Below, piece by piece: positions 11,167-22,010 of a DNA stretch of 64,000 bases (the stretch's first letter is position 1; each line of letters opens with the position of its first letter). The stretch is taken from positions 1,674,001 through 1,738,000 of the forward strand of contig JALPQD010000160.1 of assembly GCA_023101885.1 (NCBI GenBank). Reading direction: 5' to 3'. The DNA comes from Typhlomys cinereus. Its lineage: Eukaryota > Chordata > Mammalia > Rodentia > Platacanthomyidae. Under the pieces are notes generated by a model that was not told where the DNA came from, searched no databases, and saw nothing but the letters and a program-made list of their open reading frames with translations. The translations under genes and the position numbers were made by a program.

Positions 11167-11431
11167 TAATTTTTTTTTTTTTTTTTTGCATTGTGTGTGT
11201 ATGTGTGTGTGTGTGTGTTGTCTGTGCCTGTGCCTGTGGAGGCCCAAGGGTGACATCTGGAATCATCCTGGATTCTTGATTGCTCTACTTTCCTTTTGCT
11301 TTGCTTCTGTTTTCCAGGGCTGGAAGTGAGAGTTCCACCATTTTTGCCTAGTGTTTTTAACATGGGATCAGGGATTCAAACTCAGGTCATTTTGCTTGAG
11401 GCTTTAACTTCTGAGCCATCTCTCCAGCCCC
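11167..11431 (-). mobile_element. A-subfamily B2-like SINE, second of an adjacent pair
   Basis: Begins with a T tract and (GT)n. The body carries 'ggcccaagggtgacatctgg', 'gaatcatcctggattc', 'caaactcaggtcat' and the terminal 'gagccatctctccagcccc'. Same orientation as the copy before it but clearly different in sequence, so it is not a simple local duplication. Confidence 0.88.
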
Positions 11432-13312
11432 AGCAAAACACTTTTTAATAGAGTTTACATAGTATGAGTTGGCTGATTGGTGGTATTACCATCAGTACCT
11501 TTTCACCTTTTTTGCTTTCTTTTTATGCCTGGTTGGTATCTATCTTCTGTATTTCTGTGGTGAATGTGATTACACCACCACATGAGAAGCCCTAATGGTC
11601 TTTAAAGGCTTCTGATAGGACTAGTGACTTCACCTGTCAGATGTCGCTACATGTCTTAGACTGCTGTGGTTGTTGTTATTATTATTATTATTACATCATG
11701 ATTTGATAAAGATAAGCATTCTAGAATTTTTATTGAAGTCCTTTTGGAAGTGGAGGAAGCAGGGGTCTAAGGGTGAAGATTATGGGGCCAGTAGTTAGAA
11801 ACTAAAAGAACCAATCCTCTGTGTTAATTGCTTTCTTCTGGGAAAAGGGTCCTGTTCAGTGGACTTGTGTGTCTTGGATTAACTTGTAGGGCAGCTCTGT
11901 GAGTAATTTTGAACTTAAAAGTGAACATTTTAGATAAGCATACTACTAGAAACTATAAATTCTTAGAATTTCACAGATTATGAAAGCTTGGGAACATCTG
12001 CAGTGCAGCTGTAATAAAATTTGTTTACTTTATCAGGATCGCTCTAGAGGCGCAAACTCATTTGTTTATTGCTGTTTTCAGCGTCTTTTTTTTCTCTCTC
12101 TCTTTTTTTTTTTAACCACATGCATCCATTTCTGGTGGACTTGGGAATCTCAGTTTTGTGACCGTTCCAGTAGGGCTTTGGTTTCAGAGTTGTGTCCACT
12201 GTAAAGCCGTGATCCTCTGCCCCAGGCAGTGATAATGGCCCGTGGCTACATGGACCGATTCTAGAACCTGACATCCCTTCCAGATGTCAGGATGTGGGCT
12301 TGTTTTCTGCGGCTGTTGCTTTAGCGTGTTTCTGTCTGTGTCTGTGCTACTATCTGTATTCTCAGCCCCCTTCGGGCAGGAGGTGGGAGTCTGCTTTTGG
12401 ATTGGGAAATAAAATTGATACTAAATTTTGGCAGGGGGACTTTGAGGTTGATATTGATGCTGCTGTGAGAGATAGAGGGGAGGCAGTATGGGTCCCTCAA
12501 GGCAGACTGTTGGTTGAGGTGGTGCTGGGGCCGAGACTGGAAGCAACAAAAAATAGACTTAGTCATATCTCTTCGTGCTTCTCAGTTATGCACTGGGCCT
12601 CCCAGTGCCCGAAACAGCAGCCTTTAGCCAGACCTGACTAAACAGACCCTGTCTTTGAAATTCATGGATTGCCTGGATCCCTGCTGTCCTTTTGTCTTCC
12701 TGTTTCTGTTCATATATCATTATGTGTTGGTTACTTCCTCAGTTCCTTTTATGGTGAATAATGGACACGGGGGAAGCTTGAACACCCAAGTGTGTGGTTA
12801 TTCAAACAGGAAGTCCCAAGGAAGCACAGGAGTGATGTCAGAGGAACAAAAGATGGAACAGGAAAGGCCATTCATGATTGGAGGCTCCAAAAACATCTGC
12901 AGGGAAGCTATCTGACAGCTTCTGGAATCTTCGCATTCTGAAGCTTAACTAGTGGACTGCTCTATTTGGAGCCCATCCCATCCCATTTGCCTCAAGCATC
13001 AGGAACATTAAGTCCCAATCCATCTGATAGGAATGCAGGTAGAAAAAAAAAGATAAAAAGGGAAAAAATAAAGTGGCATTGTTGACTTTTGAAACAGGAA
13101 GGGGAGGCAGCTTTGATTGTGGGATGACCGTGGGTCTTAAGAAAGAGGCTTCGGGTCTTAAGAAGAGGTGGGGTTACATCCAGGGTGAAGGAATGGCCCA
13201 GATTCCACAGAGCCTGCAAGGTTGAAGTAAAAATGGTTTTAGGCAAAACGATGAGTGTTGAGTATTGGAGGAATAAGAGATAAAGAAAAAGGTAAGATGT
13301 ACTTTAAAAGCG
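11432..13312. other. Non-coding stretch, no gene recognised
   Basis: Unique-looking sequence with a short (ATT)n at about 11675-11695 and a T/C-rich run near 12088-12112. The longest frame (12294-12641, plus) is not recognisable and lacks supporting signals. Confidence 0.5.
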
Positions 13313-13445
13313 TGCAATGGCTGGATATGGTAATGCCTGCTGTTTGTTGTCCCAGCACTTGGAAGAGAGGGGCAGGAGGGCTGAGAGTTCTATGTAAGTC
13401 TTTGCTGCATAGTGAGGCTAAAACTAAAAAGATGAAAATGGCTGG
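13313..13445 (+). mobile_element. B1-like SINE
   Basis: Plus-strand 'ggctggatatggtaatgcct', 'tgtcccagcacttgg' and 'gctgcatagtgaggct', ending in an A-rich tail. This is the order of a diverged B1. It is one of the few plus-oriented SINEs here. Confidence 0.65.
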
Positions 13446-14803
13446 TGTGGAAGATCAGTAATGCGTGTGTATCAATAGATGCGTGAGTCTGCGGAGCCTG
13501 GTGCCGCGTGCTGTTCCTCTGCTGATGTCGGTCAGTCACCGTGAACCCCACCGCCACTTCATTTCACTTCATTTTTCTGGATTCCTTTTCTGTTTGCTTG
13601 GCTGCCTCTTAATTCCTCTTAATTCCTCTTCCAAAGGATCTAATGGAAGTTTCAGCTCCCTTAGGAAGATTGCGTTGGTTTCCAGCTTTCCTTGTGCCTT
13701 CTCAGAACTTGCCATTGTGTCCCACGATCCGAATTCATCGGCTTCCGAAGTCCGTTGGAAGTGTTGCCTTCCTATGATGCGAATGGTTCTGGGTGGATTT
13801 CTGTTTCCCCCGTCAGACTGAATTCATTGAAGACAAGATAAACTCATTGCTTTCTTCATTCTCTTCCCCGTTTAGGAAGGGCTTGCTAGGAGCAGGCATC
13901 GCAAAGCACCCGGCACAGCAAAGAAGACCCATGCGCAAATCCTGGGTCAAAAGATGCAGCATGGCGACCACACACAGGGTTCATTAGCTTTCTCCCCAGT
14001 CGACTTTTGTGTCTTGTGTAGAGTATAATATCCTTTCTCTGGTAGTAGGTACTCAAGAAAGTTCGCTGCATGAGTTCTCTAGATTTTCCTTCTACGACCT
14101 GTGACCACAGGCTGCAGATAATTGTAAGAGGCAGCCATCAAAGTCTTCCCAAGATGAGGTTTCAGTCGGGATTGAGTTGGATGGCAGGAATGCGATGGCT
14201 AGTACCAGTGTAGCTGCCTCACAGCATTTTTGGATAGAGACAAAGCCACAGCACTGAGTCTTTGAAGTAAAGCAGTTGGAAAGAACTGATGGTATGTATG
14301 TATGTATGTATGTATGTATGTATGTTTTTATTTATTTATTTATAATGTGGCAGACCCTGTGGCAAGTAATTCAGGGCCTCGAGGTAGCTCTGCCTTGTGT
14401 AATTGATCTGGGTCCTGGGATCCTTTTGTGAGGTTGGTATTGGGTGATAGGCATCTCTGCTCCTGTGAGGTCCACGCTGTTGAAGAGTGTGTGCCTAAAT
14501 GTTAGGACTGAGTCCATAGTGCAGTAAACCTCACTCACCCACTGTCTATTGGGACCAGGGGAATGAGCCCCCATTTCTCACTGAACTGACAGACTCTGCA
14601 TCAGAGTGGTCTTAGCGGTACATCTGTACAGGACAAGTGCTGGTTTATCCAACGGTTCTGATGAGGTTTATATCTTCAGCAGTGACAGGTGAATCACAAC
14701 TGTCCTAAATTCAGGTACACTTGAAGAATTCTTGAAATGATGAAGTGCTGCGTACTGGTGTACCTCCTGGTGGTCTCTTGATCATATAATCTTGTTCTGA
14801 AAT
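13446..14803. other. Non-coding stretch with a tetranucleotide repeat
   Basis: No gene recognised. Contains a short TTAATTCCTC duplication near 13608-13628 and the GTAT/TTTA repeat listed separately. The part after that repeat (about 14346-14760) may be a diverged interspersed repeat, but I could not name it. Confidence 0.45.
14291..14345. repeat. (GTAT)n followed by (TTTA)n
   Basis: Roughly nine GTAT units, then a TTTA run. Such compound runs resemble SINE tails, but no body is recognisable next to it. Confidence 0.9.
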
Positions 14804-15100
14804 TTTTTTGCACGTGTGTGTGCATGCATGTGTATGTTGCATGTGGATGGATGTACATGTATGTGCAGGCGTGAGGACCAGAGGGCACTTGAGTATGTGT
14901 GCCCATGGAGGGTCAAGAGTGACAGCAGGAATCCTCCTGGATTGCTCTTCTGGTGTTCCTCAGGCTCTGCCTTCCAAGGCCCCAAATTACAGCCTTCTGT
15001 CATTTCGGCCCAGCATTTTTTATATGGGATCTAGGGGTTGAACTTCGGTTCTCTTGCCTGTGAGGTAAAGACTTGAACCACTGAGTCATCTCCCCAGCCA
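14804..15100 (-). mobile_element. A-related B2-like SINE, diverged
   Basis: A GT-rich degenerate tail is followed by 'ccagagggcacttgagtatg', 'ggaatcctcctggattgctc', 'ggggttgaacttcggt' and the terminal 'ctgagtcatctccccagcc'. Flanking ttctgaaat sequences on both sides (about 14795 and 15103) suggest a target duplication. Confidence 0.8.
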
Positions 15101-15294
15101 TTATTCTGAAATCTTAGAGCTAAAATCATAGTAAAATCATAGTAAAGTTAGCAAAATAACATGTTTTTCAATAGCCACTTTTGTAATTCGCAGTAGAACA
15201 TGATCACATTAAATAAAATAAGAACCACACTAGATCATGTTTTGTTGTTAAAGCATCTGCACTTGAAAAGTTTCAGAATTTAGAGTCACAGAAC

Positions 15295-15425
15295 TGTGAC
15301 TTTGTATCAAGCATGGTTATACAGTGAAAGTTTAAGCCACTTACAGTCAGTGATGATAAAATACTAAGGACTTATGAGTTTGGCACATGATCGGCATTTG
15401 ATAAATGGGTTATTGTCTAAGAAAA
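15295..15425 (+). mobile_element. Possible MIR or L2 tail remnant
   Basis: The run 'gagtttggcacatgatcgg' followed by 'catttgataaatgg' resembles the 3' end of MIR/L2-type repeats. Highly decayed. Confidence 0.35.
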
Positions 15426-16675
15426 TGGATAAAGTTCTTTAACAGAAACTTTCATTTCGTTGCAAGGAGGAATTTAATAGTCATTCTTAGTTTGAGTAGT
15501 AGGGTACTAACTTAAAATAATAAATTCAGCACTGTACATAGGCTATTATGTAAGTGTTTAAGAACAAAAGTGTAGTATTGCAATTAAAATTTCATGTTTT
15601 AAGAGAAGTGTTTCTATTTCTATATGGACAACAAACAATTCAGTTTTCGGATGAGATGATTCTTTCAAAACAATTTCATCTCTAATACAATGCATAGTTT
15701 TGTTAGGAACTCGTCTGTATTTCATTTGAAATACCTTTTTAATGGAAAAATCTATTCTGCTCTCATTCTCAGAAACTGATGATTTTGCTGATCCATTGTT
15801 TTTTGTTCCTCATCCTTGCTCCCTGTCATAGCTCTCCCTTCCTTTTCTTGATTAAAAAGTTAGCAATTTAATATTTTAGAGAATCTTCACATTATCCTTC
15901 CAACTGAGGCTGCCCATATGAATGATTGCTTTTGCTAGTCTTTTGGGTTTGGCTTGGTTTTGCTTTAGAATAGATTGTGATCTCTCTTAACTGACATTTT
16001 TGTGACACTCATCTCATCTTCTTTGTTTGCTCGGAACTCTTTGCCATCTCCTTGGCTCAGAGTACGTTGCCTTGTCCTCCAGGCTTTATTGTCCTAAGTC
16101 TTTGGAAAGAAACTCCTCTTTTTCCAAAAGCGAGAGAAAACAGTGCTGGGTACCATTCCTTAGTCACGCGAGCGTGCCGTTCTTTGGGGGATTTTCACAT
16201 GTGTATGAGTGTTTTGATCTTGTCTTCTCATGTGAATGCATTGAGGACAGGAGACATATTTTAAACCACTTGACTGAAACCGTAGGCATCTGAATGTCCC
16301 GTGGTTGTCTCCGTGAATCAGAATACTTAATTTTAAACTTGAAAGGGAAGCACAGGGTTAAATTCAACAATGGTATGTCCAGACCACGGCTTTGGAAGAG
16401 TGAGAGAGCTGTGTTCACTGTCTTTGGAGAAAGGCCAGTGAGAGTTGTCTCAAAATTGAAGACCTCCCTCCTTGCCGTGGGCAGTAATAATAGAAGACCT
16501 GACTTTCTTTAAGAGCAAGAAAAAGCCAAAACCAACCATAAAATCGTGTTTCTGGTTTTTTTTTTTTTTTTAAAGAAGCTCCCCTTTTCCTGGATCATGC
16601 CAAGATCTTTTTTTAGGATAGTAGAATTTCTCAGAGACTTTAAGAGCTTCTGTTTTACTCACTATAAAATCATAG
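15426..16675. other. AT-rich non-coding stretch
   Basis: Low-repeat, AT-rich sequence without a recognisable gene. Reading frames near 16027-16418 overlap on both strands and have no family resemblance. Confidence 0.5.
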
Positions 16676-16751
16676 AAGCTGCAGAGTGTAGCTCAGTGGT
16701 TGATTGTATGCTTGGCATGTATTAGGCCCTAAGTTCTACTTATCCCAGCAC

Positions 16752-16805
<54 letters not shown>
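16676..16805 (+). mobile_element. ID-like SINE with (AC)n tail
   Basis: Plus-strand 'gtgtagctcagtggttgatt' (A-box region), 'gcttggcatgtattaggccc', 'aagttctacttatcccagca', then (AC)n from 16753. This is the order of the tRNA-Ala-derived ID element, with a dinucleotide rather than an A tail. Confidence 0.75.
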
Positions 16806-16810
<5 letters not shown>

Positions 16811-16917
16811 GCATACATCCAAACAAATACACACATGCATACACATTTATATAAACAGATATGGATACAAACTCACATATATGTGCCCTCATATAAGTAT
16901 ACACACATGCATGTACA
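16753..16917. repeat. (AC)n and degenerate AC-rich block, copy 1
   Basis: A pure AC run at 16753-16805 is followed by degenerate ACAT/ACAC sequence. The segment containing 'catatatgtgccctc' recurs in the block at 17319-17453. Confidence 0.85.
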
Positions 16918-16924
16918 TTGTCAC

Positions 16925-17300
16925 AGTCTCACTCTGCATTTTTGCTGATAAATTTACAACCAGATGGTTTTATAAGAACAAGGAGGTTTTATTCTGCCTT
17001 ACGATTCTTGGTTACAATTCTTTATCTAGCTTCCCAGGAGAGTCCTCACCAACACAAAGGGCCTAGGGAACTGGCCACACTATATCCACATAACAGCCGA
17101 GAGAGGGACAGTCCTTACTTACCAGACCAGCATATCTGGCCAAATATACACAAGGATGCCACTTTCTCTGCCAGCTCCATCTTATTCCCAGAGACCATCC
17201 ACACACACCATGGACTGGTCCTCCCATCAGCTAGAGTTTGAACCCTCAACCATCACGTTGACACCTGTATCTAACTGTGTCCCCAACACCCCCCCAAAAT
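16925..17300 (-). mobile_element. URR1/MER119-like interspersed element, minus copy
   Basis: Its reverse complement aligns by eye, in order, with 39824-40215: 'ttggccaga.atgct', 'tgtggccagttccct', an AATAAAAC motif, and 'tggttgtaaatttatc'. The 5' part resembles the rodent URR1/MER119 type of non-autonomous hAT element as I remember it. It lies between two related AC-rich blocks. Confidence 0.55.
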
Positions 17301-17318
17301 ATACACAGGTGTGTGCAT

Positions 17319-17453
17319 ACGTATACATACAAACATATGCACACACACACACATACACATTTATACAAACGGGTGTGTATATACACATATATGTGCCCTC
17401 TCACATGCACATATATATGTACACACACACACATAAGCACATATACACATATA
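17319..17453. repeat. AC-rich block, copy 2
   Basis: Degenerate AC/ACAT sequence sharing the ordered motifs 'acacatttata.aaac' and 'catatatgtgccctc' with the block at 16753-16917, which suggests the two derive from one sequence. Confidence 0.75.
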
Positions 17454-17782
17454 AGGTAATGCTAATTTTGTTTTGAGGTGGTGCCAGCTTGAATGCCCAC
17501 CAGCAATCCTGGCAGGTTTGTTGATCTCACATAGTGAGAGTCCTTAAATTCTGCCCATTCACTAGCATAGCCTCATGGTTTTACTGATAGAAGCGTGTTA
17601 TTGATCTTTCTTGTTTTCTCTCCTGTAGAATGTCCCTGTATGATATTTGACCTTCTCATTGATTTGTAGAATTCTCCATAGATTCTTTTGTCAGTTATAT
17701 TCTGTCCATGTCTTCTAGTATGTTTTTGGAGCATCAGGGATTATAGTTGTATGTACCAGATTTTAGGATATTTTTATTCTGT
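17454..17782. other. Non-coding stretch
   Basis: No gene or nameable repeat seen between the AC-rich block and the next SINE. Confidence 0.45.
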
Positions 17783-17800
17783 TGCATAGTATTTCTTTCT

Positions 17801-18138
17801 TTCTTTTTTTAATCTTCAATTTTTATTATTTATTCATTTGTGTGTGTGTATGTGTGTGTGTGTGCGTGTGCATCTGTGCATGTATGTGTGTGTAAAACCA
17901 GGGGCAAATTCGGGAACCATCATGGACCACCTCCGCCTCCTCCTGTTTACTCTGCCTGGGGATTCACAGGCTCCTCTCTACCAGGACCAGAAACGCAGGC
18001 CGCCCCGGCTTCCGCCTGGCATCTATACGTGGGGTCTAGGATCTGAACTCAGGACCTTCCGCCTGCAAGGCAGAGGCTTTAATCCTTGAGCCACCTCTCC
18101 AGCCCCCCTGAGCCACCTCTGTAGCCCCCCTAAGCCAC
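17801..18138 (-). mobile_element. B-subfamily SINE with tandemly repeated 5' end
   Basis: A full B copy: GT-rich tail, 'ccaggggcaaattcggga', 'accaggaccagaaacgcagg', 'tctatacgtggggtctagga', 'gatctgaactcaggacc'. The 22-base terminal unit tgagccacctctccagcccccc (18087-18108) recurs at 18109-18130 with two changes, and partly at 18131-18138. Target duplications tgcatagtatttctttct (17783-17800) and tgcatagtatttatttct (18139-18156) enclose the whole structure, so the repeated end belongs to the insertion. Confidence 0.9.
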
Positions 18139-18156
18139 TGCATAGTATTTATTTCT

Positions 18157-18585
18157 ATGTTTCCTCTCACTTGTTTTTCAATAAAGAAAAAAAGTGGTGT
18201 TAATGCAAAATTTCTTTCATCTTAGTTCTAGCCATCTTTTTCTAGGAAACCATTTTAAGAAATGTTTTGAAAAAAAAAAAAATGTTTTGAGTGTAAGTTT
18301 TGGTGCATTAAGATAGCGCTGCAATAGTAAGTTAGTGTTAGCGCTTTCTCACCTTTGCTGAAATAAACTAGTTGTTCAACCTATTTGATATGATAGCTCA
18401 AACTGTGGAAAAGGAAAACATTGCTTTTGATGAAATCCATTGACAGTGTTCTGAAAAACAGAGCAGATCAAACCAGGGACATTTCCGGGAACAACAGAGA
18501 GGAGGCTCTTGGATTCTGGTTTGTTTCTCATGCTTGACTTGCTTATGTGATTGCAGAGTTCAACAAATTTCTCACACACCCCTTC
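18157..18585. other. Non-coding stretch
   Basis: No gene recognised. A short direct repeat of 'aaatgttttga' around an A tract occurs near 18259-18292. Confidence 0.45.
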
Positions 18586-18718
18586 TTTAAAGACAGGTTC
18601 TCATGTAGACTAGTCTTGGCTTGGAGCTCGTGTTGGAGCCAAGGATGATCTTGACCTTGTGATCCTCCTGTCTGTGCCTCTGAGTGCTGGGTCTGCATGC
18701 AGGTGCCCTCACACCCCA
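18586..18718 (-). mobile_element. B1/B4-like SINE
   Basis: Carries 'ttaaagacaggttctcatg', 'ctagtcttggcttgg' and 'gatcctcctgtctgtgcctc', recognisable as reverse B1-type sequence. Confidence 0.6.
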
Positions 18719-18880
18719 TGTGATGCTGAGACACCCAAGAATTTGTGATGGAAGTCACCATTCTACAGATAAGGCCACATCCCGCAGCCTTCATAGTTTT
18801 CTTATAATTAGTAAAGCTCCTGTGCTTTGAACTCTGAAGCGTTTTAATAATCTGAGGTTGGACCAAGGCCACGACTCTAA

Positions 18881-19020
18881 ACTGGGTGCACACCAGCACT
18901 CAGCATGTGGATGCAGGAAGGTTAAAGTCATCCTCAGCTGCAGGTTGAGTTGGAGGCTAGCCTGGGCTCTAGGAAACACGTCAAAAACAAAACAACAAAA
19001 GAGAAAAAAGAAACAACCAA
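18881..19020 (+). mobile_element. B1/B4-like SINE 3' half
   Basis: Carries 'ctgggtgcacaccagcactc', 'taaagtcatcctcagctgc' and 'ggaggctagcctgggctc', then an A-rich tail (18981-19020). It matches the B1-derived half of a B4 element in plus orientation. Confidence 0.65.
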
Positions 19021-19089
19021 AATCTATGTATAGAAATGTTCTGAGACAATGTAAAATGTGACATGTGATCTGGATTTTAAATTCTTTTT

Positions 19090-19256
19090 AAAAATTAATT
19101 AACCATTTTTTAATTTAAGAAAGAGAAAGAGAACACATTAATGCCATGGTGCATGGATTCTTTCCTTCCTCCATGTGCGCCTCTAGGGATTATGAATCCA
19201 AGTTTGCCAGGTTTGAGAGCAGGCTTTTTACCTGCATAAGTTGTCTTGCTGGGCCC
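19090..19256 (-). mobile_element. B2/B3-class SINE
   Basis: 'aagaaagagaaagagaaca' in the tail region, 'ctctagggattatgaatcc' (B-box region) and a diverged terminal 'aagttgtcttgctgggccc'. Older B2-class copy. Confidence 0.6.
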
Positions 19257-19713
19257 AAGAATTTTAAATTTTGAGTTGGATAGACCCCATGTGTCATGCA
19301 TCTTTTAAGTCCTGAGAGTTAGTTATCAAAGGAGTGTACTGCTGTCCCCTTGGGAACAATTAGTAGACAACACTCCCATACAATAAAGAATTGCCTGAAT
19401 TGTTCCCAACTTCATATTTCCCATGGGACATTATGCTATTAAAAACCCAATTATAAATATCCAAGTCTGGAGGGCATGACTTTATCTTTACATGAAAACA
19501 TTTTTTTTCATAATTTTATTATACATAATTTCCCATGACTGCAGCTTCCATACCTTTTTTTTCAATTTCTTTTTAGTTTATCCAGAGTTAGTTGTCAGTG
19601 GGAAAAGCCTCACCTCTGCCAGTAGCTCCTGCGGGTTGCAGCAGCTGCATGGCAGGTGCAGATCCCATCGGGAGTGAACCCGTGTGCTTTGCAGCTTCTT
19701 AACTCAGACCAGT

Positions 19714-19852
19714 TTTTTTTTTTTTTTTTGGTCTGAGTTAGGGTCCCCGTAGCCTAAGATGGCCTGGAACTTATGATGTATCCCAGACCAGCCTCGAACG
19801 TAAAGCAGCCCTCCTGCCTCCATTTCTCAAATGCTGGGATTTGCCTGACTGA
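19714..19852 (-). mobile_element. B1 SINE
   Basis: A T tract is followed by 'ccgtagcctaagatggcctg', 'accagcctcgaacgtaaag', 'ctcctgcctcc' and 'aaatgctgggatttgcctg'. A relatively complete reverse B1. Confidence 0.8.
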
Positions 19853-19924
19853 AAATCTTACATATAAAGAAAAATAAACAGTAGCATTCAATTGAAATTT
19901 TGAAGTTTGATTTTCCTGTATTGT

Positions 19925-20250
19925 GCATGATCATGTATATGTGCGTGTGTGTAGGTGTGTATGCATATGTGTGCATTCATATATGTGCATTTGGAAGCCA
20001 GAAGTCAACTTTGTGTATCATCCTCAGGTGTCACCCACTTTATTTTGAAACAGGATGGCTCACAGGAACCTGGAGCTCTCTGATTCAGCTAAGCCGATTG
20101 GTCAACAAGTCCCAGGGGTCCCCCTGCCTCTGCCTCCCCAGTCGTGGGGATGCAAGTACATGCCACCATGCCCAGGTTTTTATGCTAGGGATGAAACTCA
20201 TGCTTATGTGGCAAACACTTCACCGAGTCAGGCATCTCCCCAAACTCCGA
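19925..20250 (-). mobile_element. B3 SINE
   Basis: GT/AT-rich tail, 'gccagaagtcaac', 'tttgaaacaggatggctcac', 'ctgcctctgcctccccagtc', 'gccaccatgcccaggttttt', 'agggatgaaactcatgctta' and 'aggcatctccccaa'. This is the full order of a B3 in minus orientation, moderately diverged. Confidence 0.8.
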
Positions 20251-20596
20251 AATTTGCCTTTGTAGCTTTTCTTACATGTGAGTAGCTACTAAGTATGTGT
20301 ATACTGCTTTTTCTTATTGGGACACTGAAATTATGAAGTATAAATAAACTTTCACAAGGACACATGCCAATAAAAGCTGAAAGAATCATCATTCTGCCTC
20401 CTAGTCTTCATTTGCACACTCTGTAATGTCCTGGTCTGTTACTGCTCAGAGTTCCTCTTTATTCTGAAACACAAGCAAATCTGTCATTAGTTTTCTTAGT
20501 ACCTTTTTGCATTGTATTGCATTGTATTTGCATTGCATGTATACCTCTATTTCCGCCTGTTCATTTCCTACATGTCTTTTACAGAGTAGCATCTAA

Positions 20597-20692
20597 TATA
20601 AACCTATAATTCCAGCACTTGAAGACCGAAGTAGGAGGATTTTAACTTCAAGGCCAGCTTGGGTTATGTAGCAAAGCCCTATTAAAAAATGC
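20597..20692 (+). mobile_element. Truncated B1-like SINE
   Basis: 'cctataattccagcacttg', 'aggaggattttaacttcaag' and 'gccagcttgggttatg', followed by an A-rich end. Plus orientation. Confidence 0.65.
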
Positions 20693-21059
20693 AATTTTTA
20701 GGAACTTGTAATGAGATAGGTGCCAGTACTTGATGGCTTTGTTGTACCTTCTGGTGTTGCCATCCCTGTGCCCTCAGCTGTAGAAATGTGCGTGCTTCCT
20801 TTTTAATACCACTTTTATGTGCACATGGCCACACGTGTGCACACGCTGCTGTGGATCATATATAGTGCATGTGTTTCATTTTAGGAGAGGCATTGCAAAG
20901 TACTTGCTATAAAAGGGGGCTTGCTGGGCAGCCCTTCACAGTGTCTTCTAGCTGGTCTCCAGGCTCCGCGTGTTTTCTCCTCTCACTCTCTGGTCCTGAG
21001 GAGGCCGACACATCTCTATAATTCCATGTGTTAGTACTCCAGTGCAGTCTCTTAACTAG
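20693..21059. other. Non-coding stretch
   Basis: No gene or nameable repeat seen. Confidence 0.45.
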
Positions 21060-21205
21060 CTGCTGTTTCCTAGTAACTTTTGTTGCATATCTTGTCTGCC
21101 TGATTGAAGATAATGAAGGTAGGGACTGTATGTTTAATTTCTTGGTAGCTCTAGCATTAGTATAGTTCTTTGCATTGAATATATATCAAGGGATGTTTGC
21201 TGACA
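21060..21205 (+). mobile_element. L2 LINE 3' end remnant
   Basis: 'gtctgcctgattgaagataa', 'ggtagggactgtatgttta' and 'gcattgaatatatatc' followed by 'aagggatgtttgctgac' match the order of the L2 3' terminus. Confidence 0.6.
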
Positions 21206-21492
21206 TTTCTAGTCTACTGTCTTGCTCTTAATGTAGAAACCAAAAAAAAAAAACTCCACGTTCCCTTATGAAATATCTATTTTGTTGTATGTAACCACTC
21301 TTTAAATGGGTTTCCTTTAAATGGGTAGTATCTTAATATTTCTGTTGTTGGAATGATGCCTATAGTATCGTAGATATAGAGAGTATACATGGAAATGAAA
21401 ACAACTTAATATGGGTCAGATTGAAATAAACAGTTAAGATAGGTTGTGATGGAGCGTTCTTTTAAAAAGCCTGTTTAATTATTGTGGAAGAA

Positions 21493-21641
21493 GTCCCTCC
21501 CTCCCTCCCTCCCTCCCTCCTTCCCTTTTTCCCTCTTCCTTCCTTCCTTCCTTCCTTCCTTCCTTCCTTCCTTCCTTCCTTCCTTCCTTCCTTCCTTCCT
21601 TCCTTCCTCCCTCCCTCCCTCCCTCCCTCCCTCCCTCCCTC
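21493..21641. repeat. (CCCT)n-(TTCC)n-(CCCT)n polypyrimidine tract
   Basis: About 150 bases of almost pure C/T on the plus strand. TTCC units in the centre are flanked on both sides by CCCT units. Such tracts can form triplex DNA and are often length-variable. Confidence 0.95.
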
Positions 21642-21721
21642 ACTTCATTTTGAGAGTCTCCTCATGTGGCTTTGTCCTCTTGATCCCTCTTCCTCAGTCT
21701 CTGGTTTTCTGAGATTTCAGG

Positions 21722-22010
21722 CTATTTTTTAAAATTATTTTATTTTTCTAGCTTAACAAGCATATTGAGTACTCATCCCCGCTTCCCTCCATCCCTCCTC
21801 CCATACCCGTTCCCCTCCCTTCTTCAATCTATCCCACTTCCTCTACCCTCCTGTCTGTCCACCTTCATGGACCCCAGTCCTCCCTCTGGCCTGTCTATTC
21901 TTTTTTTTTTTTAACTTTTCTACTTTAAAAAGATACTAAGTATTTATCCCTGTTTCCCTCCATCATCTATCCCTCCCATCCAGGCTATGTTCTTTATCAC
22001 TATCTTTAGA
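21722..22010 (-). mobile_element. Possible L1 3'-end sequence
   Basis: T-rich starts followed by C/T-rich stretches ('catccctcctcccatacccg' and, after a second T tract at 21901-21914, 'ccctgtttccctccatcatc') look like rodent L1 3' ends read in reverse, possibly two in a row. No unique landmark confirms it. Confidence 0.4.

Noticed and set aside
16676..16750. tRNA-like A and B boxes
   Set aside because: They belong to an ID SINE head. No cloverleaf with a complete acceptor stem, so not a tRNA gene. The same applies to the A/B, B2 and B3 heads.
21482..21732. Leu-Pro-Ser repeat proteins
   Set aside because: Direct translation of the polypyrimidine tract.
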